Shown here one piece after another: positions 11,627 to 20,344 of a stretch of DNA of 62,000 nt. The position numbers and the translations under genes were made by a program. Below the pieces are notes generated by a model that had not been told where the DNA came from, did no database searches, and saw nothing but the letters and a program-made list of their open reading frames with translations. Each line of letters starts with the position of its first letter. The first letter of the stretch is position 1. Source of the DNA: Adiantum capillus-veneris (lineage: Eukaryota; Streptophyta; Polypodiopsida; Polypodiales; Pteridaceae); NCBI GenBank assembly GCA_014529385.2, contig CM043958.1:76484669-76546668 (forward strand), read 5' to 3'.

Positions 11627-11629
<3 letters not shown>
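9251..11629. other. Unassigned AT-rich spacer
   Basis: No recognisable gene. The longest frame with a non-random look is on minus at about 10698-10968 (about 84 codons, with HIDDTFVLTNMAHLPISP and YFSQVFHMCYPVLFSEWD); I do not recognise it. The missing 5' LTR of the decayed Copia might have been expected just right of 9250 but no match to the 3' LTR start was seen. From about 11,440 the DNA becomes GC-richer, with AATATATATAGGGCC at about 11,576 resembling a TATA region shortly before the (GA)n tract. Confidence 0.5.

Positions 11630-11688
<59 letters not shown>
11630..11688. repeat. (GA)n microsatellite
   Basis: About 58 bases of uninterrupted AG. Open frames across it on both strands encode only Arg-Glu or Ser-Leu repeats and are artefacts. 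Confidence 0.97.
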
Positions 11689-11691
<3 letters not shown>

Positions 11692-12059
11692 AACCTTCGT
11701 CGGTACGTCGAGAGGAGAGAGGGAGAGAGGGGATCGTGTGGGAGCATGCTCTATATCGTAGTGCACGACAATAGCTGAGTACCTGACAACACGACCTGTG
11801 TGTGCATACATTGCGTGGTAGCGTGCCTTTTATCTTATTGCACAACAGTCATAAGGTACCTTGCCACACAAATGTGAGTGTGTGTGTAAGCTGTTCTATG
11901 AAACAATGCTTACCACGGGGACATCACCTTGATGACACGGGGAGTATGGTGTCCTTGTGGTAAGTATTGACTCACTATTTGGGTACTGTGTCAGTAATGC
12001 ATGATTCTAGTATCCTTATGGTGAGTTAACTTCCCTTCCCCTTTCCTGAAAAACATATG

Positions 12060-12316
12060 GGTATCGATCGATATCGCGGCTATATGATGCTCGTATGCAA
12101 GCCATTATTGCTCTTTAGATTTAGGCGACACTCGATCTGATAATGCGGCCAATTGAGTGTCGTTTATTAGAAGCATTTGTTTTTGCATAAATGTGGCGTT
12201 TAGATCGTCAACCCGGCCATATAATTTGTATGTACATGTGCAATTCATTTTTTTAAGTATTAAGTATATGAAATACTTGGTCTCGCTAACGCGGCCGTGA
12301 AGATTATTTCATGTAC
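12060..12316. repeat. Series of ~70-bp units with hairpin arms and a CGGCC core
   Basis: Four cores (CGCGGC at 12075, GCGGCC at 12145, CCGGCC at 12213, GCGGCC at 12291) are spaced 68-78 bases. Two have clear arms: CGACACTC (12126-12133) pairs with GAGTGTCG (12155-12162), and GTATATGAAATA (12264-12275) pairs 11/12 with 12305-12316. The bases before each core are also alike (GATCTGATAAT, GATCGTCAAC, GTCTCGCTAAC). The G/C-rich cores stand out from AT-rich surroundings. Function unknown. Confidence 0.5.
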
Positions 12317-12688
12317 AAATGTTTGAATTGTTCGATATTGTTGTTTTTAAGTGTTCTTGTGAAATTATATACTATCTAATCATATTCAAAAGAATGATTT
12401 ATTCATCAATCCATGTTGCTATTTTAAATACTACATTTACATAAGTAATATTCACACTATGTTATTGCTCTATGTCTACAAATAGCTAATATACTTTCAA
12501 TTTAAAAAAGTATATGCACACATTTTGCATGTAAAACATTCATTTTAATCTTTTTAAAGAGGAAGACACTCTTTGAAATTTATGAGTGGTTTGTATACTT
12601 TCAATGTTTTAAAATGAGCTAAAATGAAATTGGCAATATGTACATCACAATGAATATATCTTCTATTGGCAAATTTTTTTGAAGTGAT

Positions 12689-13177
12689 AACGTGCAAAAT
12701 ATAAACTCACGTCTTATGTTCTATCGGAATATTTTGAAGTGTTTCGGGTTTTTAACATGTTTTGTTAGATCTGGATGATTTGCTTAGGAGTTACTTGTAT
12801 TTTATGTATTTTAGACGATTAAACATAGCATTTTAAAGTCAACATGATTATCAACCTGAATGAATATAATCTTGCACAATTTTTTGAAGTCTTTAAGTAA
12901 GGGTATGGTTTGTTTAAACTAGTGTGATAGTGCAACGTGCAAAGTATAAATATGTCTTGTGGTTTTCAAACAATATGCTGATATGTTTTAGGTTTTTAAC
13001 TTGTATCGTTTGATCTTGTTAATTTCTTTAAAGTTACTTGTTTTTTCTGCATTTTACACAAGTAGACATAGCATTTTAAAGTGAAAATGGTTTTCAATGT
13101 GTATCAATATAATCGTGCATATTTTTTAAAGTCTTCAAGTCACGGTTGTGGTTTCTCTGAACTAGTGTGAGAGTGTC
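12689..13177. repeat. Tandem duplication, 2 x 245 bp
   Basis: AACGTGCAAAATATAAA at 12689 and AACGTGCAAAGTATAAA at 12934 start two diverged copies. Shared landmarks in order are GGTTTTTAAC, AGTTACTTGT, CATAGCATTTTAAAGT, AATATAATC, TTAAGT/TCAAGT and CTAGTGTGA. Non-coding. Confidence 0.82.
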
Positions 13178-13217
13178 AGTGCACCCATGAAATTGTATTT
13201 GATATGTTGTTTTTTTA

Positions 13218-13484
13218 TTGTCCAGTGCAAAAATGACACCATATCAAAAGAAAATTATTACGCATGCCATTCAAATAGAATGTATTTTGGCAATATCATC
13301 ATGTGCAGATGGTCGCATACAACAAATTAGTGAAAGTGACATCTTCATTAAAGACCTCACTAGTGCTGTATGGGAGAACACAGAGCGTGGATTGCGAGGT
13401 GAAGGCCAATATGAGATGTTGATTTCACATGGATTCAAGAATTTGAACCCCACCAAAAGGTCAAGGCCATGTTGGGCGATATGA
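13218..13484 (+). CDS. Unrecognised short open frame upstream of kinase-like gene
   Basis: An 88-codon frame (start at 13218 or the internal ATG at 13233), with a balanced composition that looks protein-like (ITHAIQIECILAISSCADGR, DIFIKDLTSAVWENTERG). It could be an upstream exon of the kinase-like gene that begins 240 bp further on, since no start codon for that gene is evident. The sequence between them has stops in all frames, so at least one intron or decay would be needed. No domain recognised. Confidence 0.3.
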   Translation: MSSAKMTPYQKKIITHAIQIECILAISSCADGRIQQISESDIFIKDLTSAVWENTERGLRGEGQYEMLISHGFKNLNPTKRSRPCWAI

Positions 13485-13720
13485 AATTCTGTTGCAGAGA
13501 CTTAAAAGAAGATATCCCTCCCACATGTGATATGGAAAAAATAGAGCTCTGAGACAAATTATGGAAGGAGGAGAAGGTCAAGATGAAGGGGGTGAAAGCT
13601 GAGGACTAAGTTTCCTTACCCAAGAGATTGAAGATGGCCCAAGATGGGCAAGCGACTGTGGATGGTTGATCAGATTCCAGCGACACCGGCACAATCATCA
13701 TGCCATTGAATTCCAATTGA

Positions 13721-14575
13721 GCTCATTTGATTGGCATTCCCAACGAGGCCCTGGTGGAAGGTACAAGGGTTGGAGCACACTCTTTTGGTGTGTGTACATT
13801 ATACACCATTAAAGGCATCTATTTATTTCTAGAGCACATTACATATGTAGGAAAATGCTACAAGGGAGGGAGTGAGGCAAAATTTGACAGCTTTCAAAAA
13901 TATCAAGGAATGCAAACACTTCACCCCTCCATTGTAAGGTGCATTGGCTTTACCATCGAGGCTCCCTGGATCACAATCTTTCCATACTACAATGGGGGCA
14001 CCTTGGGGGACATGATGTGCCAATTGTCATTCACCGATGGAGCGTTTAGAAGCTACATTTACATGCTACAACAAGGCTGGAGGTCGCTGCCACCAACAAA
14101 TCAACACTTACTAGAGATAGAGACTGTACGGATCAAAGCAGCAATTGAGCAGATGCCAACAATCTTACATGCTTTAATTGATGGTGTTGCGGCTGCTCAC
14201 TCAGCTGGTATAGTGCACAACGAACTGCACCCTTTCAACATAATGTTGGACTTTATTAGCAAAAATAAACCCTTTGTTAGCATCATTGGTTGGGGCATGA
14301 TGCTTAGAATTTCATCCAAGTGCTTATCAAATAATTATCCGCATTCGAGCGCTCAATTGTACTTTGCAATTTTGCAGGCACAAAAGTAGGCAAAGGAGAG
14401 ATTGCAAAGCGAATGTGGATTGGTCCAAAAATATGTGATCCATGGTGTACAGATGCATACACAAAATCAAGAGATATTTATGCATTAGGATTTCTATTTG
14501 ACATGTTTTGGAGTGGATTAGGAAACTTTATTTCCCAAAAGAAGTATTTTACCACCCCGATCAAGATGCCATGAG
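13721..14575 (+). pseudogene. Protein-kinase-like gene with degenerate catalytic motifs
   Basis: The frame follows kinase order: glycine-loop-like GTRVGAHSFGVC, a lysine in YVGKCYKGG, LHPSIVRCIGF (end of helix C/beta 4), FPYYNGGTLGDMM (hinge), then AAHSAGIVHNELHPFNIML in the catalytic-loop position and SIIGWGMM where DFG is expected. The HRD aspartate is glutamate (HNE) and the DFG aspartate is glycine (GWG), so it would be a pseudokinase. After a probable intron (acceptor TTTTGCAG ending at 14378) the C lobe continues with WIGPK and DAYTKSRDIYALGFLF. The donor phase does not join cleanly, the frame stops at about 14573, and tail-like sequence follows in another frame. Probably a decayed gene; it could belong to element 2 or be a host gene. 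Confidence 0.6.
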
Positions 14576-14981
14576 GGATATTCATATAAAAGTAGACTGC
14601 TAAATGAAGTTAAGAGAGCGGGAAGTGAGAAGAAACGCATCAAATGTTTTGATCTTTTTCAAAGAGCATTTAAAGATAGACCCATACTATCCAGTGAGGA
14701 CCGCTTGTTGAACTTGCACTGTCTTTTTACCCGGCCTAAACATTTTTGTACTATACATTTATCTTGTTCTCTGGGTATTTATTTGCATTGAAGTCTATTA
14801 TCTGGGTTTGGGGTGGTTCACGTCATTGAGTCATTTGAAATATATCTGAATCTATATGTCTCTAGTCAATTGTCTTGTAGTTCAATTTGATCATTTGTCT
14901 TGTTGGATGTCCATCCTCTGAGCTTGCCTTACAAGACATTTGTTTTTATATCCATACTTATTTCATGCCTAGGCAAAATGG
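14576..14981. other. Spacer left of element 1
   Basis: Contains possible frame-shifted kinase tail sequence up to about 14720 (FDLFQRAFKDRPILSSEDRL), then AT-rich DNA without recognisable features up to the terminal repeat of element 1. Confidence 0.5.
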
Positions 14982-15013
14982 CATTAGGGGAATTTTGAGG
15001 TCATTTTTGTGCC
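14982..15013. repeat. Left terminal inverted repeat of element 1
   Basis: 32 bp, CATTAGGGGAATTTTG... ending GTGCC. It is the reverse complement of 24881-24912 apart from one T/C difference. A short GTGTAGAGAGAGAG lies a few bases further in, and the right end has ATGTAGAGAGAGA at the equivalent place, so similarity extends a little beyond the repeat. Confidence 0.95.
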
Positions 15014-15361
15014 TTTTAGCGTGTAGAGAGAGAGTGGTCTCAACCAATGGTTGAAGAGCTTCCGTTACGGAACCTCTATTTTTGAAAACTCACAAAAAAA
15101 GCAAATATTCTATCTTTACCGCAACTTTGAGCTGGTAAATAGCAATGTAAACAAGTAAAAGTGCAAAGGAATTCAATAGCTGTCGCTTTTAGAAAGACGT
15201 ACTTCTCATATTATATTGTTTTCATTTTGCACGTCGTCATCATAAAACAACGTTTGGATTCTATCTCATGATCTTTTCCAGATTTGAACCGTTTTTTGCA
15301 CATTCTGCTTATTCTTCTCTTGAACTCAGGCTAAACTTCTCTGCTCATTTCTTTTTTCACC

Positions 15362-16666
15362 ATGGAATCTTCATCACGATCAAAACGACCAAGAACTTCC
15401 ATTGAAGCCATTGTCACTTACAACACGACTGATCAAAATGGAGAATGGATTCCAATAACTATACACAAAGGAACGTGGATACTGATGCAACAGAACAAGA
15501 GAATAAAGTCTTCCACCAAAAACTCTTTCTTGGCGGGATGGAAGGGCATTGTTAAAGATTTCAGCTTTGGCGACAACAAAAAATCAATCAAAGAGGTGCT
15601 GGTGCAGCATGTGTACATGCATAAAGATCTGCATATTAACTCAGAGAGTTCTGCTTTGCCATTACATAAACCAAACTGTAAGTCTCTTAACTTAAATTCT
15701 TATTTGTAATGCATGTTGTATAAGGTTATTTGTTGTACAGATTTGTATCCTTCAAACATTATGGAATGGCAGCCAGTAGAATGTGTTATAAATATTCTGG
15801 ATGTGTGTCATGGATCAATTGGTGAAGAAATATACAAGGGAAGGACTAAGGGTTCATTGGCAGAGAATGGAATATTCTTCTTTGACCATTATTATGTTCC
15901 ACCTAGAAGGACTGGAGAACTTGGAGCCACAACTAAGCTAGACTTGCCTGATTTCAAAAGTGGAGAATGGTCACTCCCTAGCTCAAATACAAGTGAGGGC
16001 TACAGGTGCAAACTGTTTTGTGAGATTCAAAAGTGTTTGAAAGCAAACATAGCAAGCAAACAGAGTAGAATTTCTATATTCATGCCCATTACAGTTTTTG
16101 TAGACTTCTTCTCTAATGCTGAAGTCAGAAAATCTAGAACAATGTTTTCAGTGAAGACTTTAGACTCAGCAAATGTACTTGAATTTGTGGATGAGGGTTG
16201 GAACACCAAAACAGTGAATGGAATCACTTGTAATGTGCAAGCTGGCTCAATTGCTTGCAAATACATGATAGGGACACAAAACTTCATCATGTCATTTTAT
16301 TACAGAAGATGGCACTATGTTGGTGGTCAGCTAACTCCACTTGATCAAGACATGGAGGACTTCATTGACAGCCCAATAGAAGACATTGATATATGGGTAA
16401 ACAATGAGGATCTGTCAATTGTAAAGATAAGAGGCATGTGTAGCTTACATCAATTGAGATTGGACCTGCAAAATGATGAAATTGAACTGCCCACAACATT
16501 CTGCTTTCAAATAAATGGTGGAAAGGTAACTGTTATCCCTAAAAGTCTCTTGTTCTCTTATTGGTTCTTTATTTAACTTGGGCTGTTTTTGTAGGTATCA
16601 AAAAGGAATGAAAAGAGGCTACAGTGCAAGGACATTTTGGATGGCATTGTACATTTGGTGCCTTGA
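15362..16666 (+). CDS. Gene A: BAH-like domain protein, 390 aa, 3 exons
   Basis: Exons 15362-15677, 15741-16525 and 16595-16666; both introns are GT-AG and 63-69 nt. The ATG sits in a good context (TTCACCATGG). Residues about 28-165 look like a BAH domain: GTWILMQ, then WKGIVKDF, VLVQHVYMHKDL, YPSNIMEWQPVECVINILDV and FFFDHYYVPP follow the strand order of that fold, which in other proteins binds histone tails or nucleosomes. Residues 166-390 are of unknown family; the segment around 277-310 (MSFYYRRWHYVGGQLTPLD) has a homologue in element 2. A poly(A)-like AATAAA lies at 16777. It converges on gene B. The BAH call is from pattern only; the gene model is firmer than the function. Confidence 0.72.
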
Positions 16667-16683
16667 ACATCCTTTAAGGCAAT

Positions 16684-16775
16684 TTTGTAACACATGACCT
16701 GCAAGGATCTTATTTTGTATCACATGACCTGCAAGGATCTTGTTTTGTATCACATGACCTGCAAGGATCTTATTG
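16684..16775. repeat. 3 x 30-bp tandem repeat
   Basis: Three near-identical units containing CACATGACCTGCAAGGATCT, with period 30 (CACATGACCT at 16691, 16721 and 16751). It is in the 3' untranslated region of gene A. Too short and too regular to be a CRISPR array. Confidence 0.95.
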
Positions 16776-16886
16776 AAATAAAGATCTAAAAGGATCTTTA
16801 TTTTGTTATTGAAATGCAACTTTTCCAAACATCAATGATTTTACTTCAATGATTTGATTTTGTAACAGAGTCTTAAAACAAGGTGA

Positions 16887-19292
16887 TCAAAATGTATTCA
16901 ATTTCAAATATTTGCAATTACATAGACAATTGGATACAAGTGGGCTATAGAATAGACAATTGGATACAAGTGGGAAGCTTGATACAAGTGGGCTACAATT
17001 AGATACAAGTGGGAAGCTTGATACAAGTGGGCTGCAAAAAGCTTGATAGAAGCTTGATACAAGCTTGATACAAAGGGCTATAGAATAGACAATTGGATAC
17101 AAGCGGGAAGCTTGATACAAGTGGGCTACAAAAAGCTGGAATAGTTTTCTGCCAGGAGTTTTCCTATCCCTAGGGGTTGGTGCTTTTGCAGTGGGCTCTT
17201 TTGTCCTGGGAGATTTTCTTGTGGGCTCTTTGGCAGGAGGGCTTGAGGGCTGCTTCCTCTTTCTCTTATCATCCATCTCTTCACTTGCCTTTTCCTGCTC
17301 ACCACGCTCTTCTTCCTCTTCACTTCCCTTTTCCTCTTCTAGTTTTGCTTTCCCCTTTGCCTTTTCTAGCTTTGCTTTCCCCTTTGCCTCTTCTAGTTTT
17401 GCTTTCCCCTTTGCCTTTTCTAGTTTTGCTTTCCCCTTTGCCTTTTCTAGCTCTTCAGCATCATCATCTTTAAATACATCTTGCAGTCGTCCATTTGCTT
17501 CAATCATATACTTGATAATCTTTGCTCTTGTCAACCATACATGGTTCTCACTATAGCACTCTCTGTTGATCTATACAAGGCAATAGAAAGCAAGTTTTAG
17601 GAACAATAAAATGAGAAAAAATACAGCTAGCAAATATGAAATATGCTATACTTCTATATTCTGATTGTCATTGCAGTATATGAAGTCCAAGAGGAGCTTG
17701 GCATTTGTCACTACCCTCCATCCACATGAATGGCTTTCAGGCTGGATTGGAACCTACAACTCATTACATGTATTTATGGGAAAAAATATTTGAGGATAAT
17801 CCATTGAAGTGAACAAAGCATAAAGAATTCCAACCTTCACAACTGAAAATTGGATTTCAGTCAGCATCTTTGGCATGGGTGGACAATTCTCCAGTGTCTC
17901 TATAAATCTTGTAGCAACACTGTCCAAAATTCTTTATTAAAAGTATGTGCTTGAGGTTCTGCTTGTGGTTTACAAAATGTGTCTGCTACTATACTTACAA
18001 TTTTGCTTGACCATGTACTCCAGCAAGAGAATTGACAAAGTAGCATTTTCTTTTCACAATATCAATTGCAATTAAACTCCAATGTGAGCTATAAAAACAA
18101 GCCTCAGTTAGCCTTCTAACATGAATTAGTAAATTCTCTTCACAAGGTGTAGGTAGGAAACTTACCTCTCATGATAAGGAATCAAGAAAATTTCACAGAT
18201 TTCCAAGTCCACATGAATCAACCACTTTGTGAGCTCTCTAATATTTGTCTCTGTCCTGAGAAAGTGGGAGATAGAAGGGTCTAAAAATTCCACCTTTTTT
18301 TGAAGGTCTGGCTCATATGTATGCATCATTAACCTGGTACAAGATATTGTTATATAAAGAGTTCTTGCTATAAACAAAAATACATAGGAAAACAAAAACA
18401 ACCTGAGGCATGTGATAAGGAGTGGAGAATTGATCTCCTTGGTCCAGTCCTTGAGAATTTCCAAGGTCTCAGAGTCAAGTGAATTGTAATCCTCCCTAGG
18501 ATCCTCCTCACTGAATAGAGCGACAACAAAACCAGTAGGATTGACACTCCTCAAGAGGGGCACTAGTTGAGGTTCCAACAGGTCAAGCTCCTTTCTCTCT
18601 GCAATTTCCTTGTCTTCCTTTGCTCTCTTTTTCCTTTCCTTTTCCTCTTCTTCAGTAATATCAACTACTCCTACTTCAGGCTCCTTGGGCTTCCTCCATG
18701 GAGGAATGTTGAGAATATTAAAGGCCTTAATATCATGCATAGGGACAGGCTCCAACATTCTTGAAAACTTGTATCTCAGCCTCCTGAGGGTGATCATGTC
18801 TTTGTCCATCAAAGTAACCCTATGGGCATGAGCTGCACAGATATAGGCATCTTGGAAAAGCTCAATCATAAAGTCCTCAGAAGCCTCCTGGATACATGCC
18901 AATGCAGTTCTAGTCCACCTCATGTCAATCTTGTACTCCTCTGCAACTTGTCTGCATAGTCTTTGGAAGGGCAGTTTGGGAATTGCAAGATTGATGGCCT
19001 TTATGGCCTTCCTTATCTCTCTTAGACATTTGACCCCCTGCTTGAACTTTCTCTTTGTAAGGAGAGGCTTAAGCTGCACTGGCTTGAAAGCTTTCCTCTG
19101 ATGTGTAGTTTTTCTTTTGCTTGGTTGAGGGTCAGGTGTGCTTGGTTTAGGGTCCTTCCTCTGAGATGTGCTCTCCTTTGGTTTTGAAGTACCAACTAAA
19201 GCTTTGCTAGGCTGAGCTTCTTCTTCATCTTTGGATAGAGGCTTATCAACCGGCTTATCAACCTTCCTTGCAGTCTTCTTGGTCCTTGCCAT
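16887..19292 (-). CDS. Gene B: histone H3-fold / Ulp1 (C48) protease fusion, 672 aa, 6 exons
   Basis: Exons (minus) 19292-18403, 18333-18166, 18088-17999, 17919-17835, 17753-17652, 17570-16887; all introns GT-AG, phases agree. The start is the ATG at 19292, giving MARTKKTARK, almost the H3 tail (ARTKQTARK). Residues about 80-178 follow the H3 fold: CLREIRKAIKAINLAIPKLP, FQRLCRQVAEEYKIDMRWT, QEASEDFMIELFQDAYICAA, HAHRVTLMDKDMITLRRLR. Residues about 310-440 are Ulp1-like: FLIPYHESSHWSLIAID with His355, CYFVNSL with Asn372 where Asp is usual, and VPIQPESHSCGW with Gln415 and Cys421. The tail has a coiled/charged region with four KAKGKAKLE-type repeats (488-523) and basic, probably nuclear-targeting stretches. 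Ulp1 enzymes cleave SUMO or related modifiers. Divergent from gene C across a CpG-rich region. Confidence 0.85.
16915..17135. repeat. Minisatellite encoding the C-terminus of gene B
   Basis: Variants of GATACAAGTGGGAAGCTT and GATACAAGTGGGCTAC alternate many times. Read on minus they encode repeats of SPLVSSFPLVSNC. The translated tail looks unlike the rest of the protein, so the repeat may have grown over the original stop codon. Confidence 0.85.
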
Positions 19293-19359
19293 CTTCAAAA
19301 GGGATAGGAATGATTGTTACACAACAAACATTAGTAAAAAAAGTAAACGATGTATATTT

Positions 19360-20150
19360 AGTGGCACACATTTCCGTACATAGTGGAACACATTGCGGTG
19401 AAACCCCGTACGCGAAATCACAAAGGGACCAATGTCCTCACACTAACGGTGATCGCGCACGGGGTGACGAAGCATTACACAGAGGCGGTGACACTTCGTA
19501 CGCGAAGTTGCGAAGGGAGCACAGTCCTCCCACTTACCAAATTCGCGCACGGGGTGACGGGAGTCCCAAGCGGTGAAAACCTCTTAAACATCTTGAGACA
19601 CATATTGTATGCATGGTGAAAATAATGGCACACATTGCGGTACACATCGTAAACATGATCACATTTGTGGACATAGTGGAACACATTGCTTTGAAACTCG
19701 GTACGCGAAATGACAAAGGAGGCAAAGTCTTCTCACTTACGAATATCGCGCACGGTGTGACGGTCAAAGCGCTCGAAGTTTTGGGTTGTGGACCTCCTTC
19801 AAAATGCGCTTAGTTTGGGCTCTGAGGAGGTTTATATAGGGTGCATGGCGCAAGTCCCTAGGCGCATAAAAACTAGCCGTTGGACCAAACTTCGAGGCGG
19901 CAACCGATTTGCACACCCCCCGAGGCGGCGTTTTTGGCCATAAAAGGAACCTACCCAACCCGTTTTTTCGCTTATTGTCATTCACAAGGCTTCGGATTTA
20001 AGCCTCCAACCCTCCAAGCGACACACCGCGACACCCGTGCGCGATTTTGGTGGACGTCAACCTCTTCCTAGCAATAGGAAATCGCGTACCAAGTGTCACT
20101 CTGTGCGCGTAGTTAGTGAGTGACGAGTTTCTCTTAACTTCTCAAAGTTC
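19360..20150. promoter_or_regulatory. CpG-rich repeated divergent promoter region of genes B and C
   Basis: Three diverged units share GTACGCGAA, then AAGG, TCCTC/TCTTC, CACTTAC and TCGCGCACGG-GTGACG (cores at about 19411-19467, 19500-19559 and 19702-19763). An inverted relative (CGCGTACCAAGTGTCACT, then TGCGCGTAG and GAGTGACGAG) lies at about 20084-20132. CG dinucleotides are dense here and rare elsewhere in the window. TATATAAA reads on minus at 19838-19831 and would direct gene B, with an untranslated leader of about 500 nt. Gene C lies downstream on plus. I infer a shared promoter; the repeats may be binding sites for an element-encoded or host factor. Confidence 0.6.
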
Positions 20151-20344
20151 GCATAGCAAGTGACAAACATAGCATGTCACAATTTTATGTAATTCTTTTT
20201 TGCTTGCGCTTAATTTGTGCGCTTAATTTGCTTGACAATTTTATGCTTTTAATTTGTTTGTAGACTTGATATAAAGAAGGGTGGTTAATGTCTTGATAGA
20301 CTTCTCTTTTCTCTTTTTCAGCTAAGCATTTGTGGATTGTCATA

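Noticed and set aside
11492-11845. Open frames on both strands across the (GA)n tract
   Set aside because: They encode only Arg-Glu or Ser-Leu repeats; length is an artefact of the microsatellite. The same applies at 32,755-33,015, 36,778-36,969, 37,412-37,813, 46,064-46,394 and 54,780-55,120.
16684-16775. Three regular 30-bp repeats resembling a CRISPR array
   Set aside because: There are no spacers between units, no cas genes, and the context is eukaryotic.
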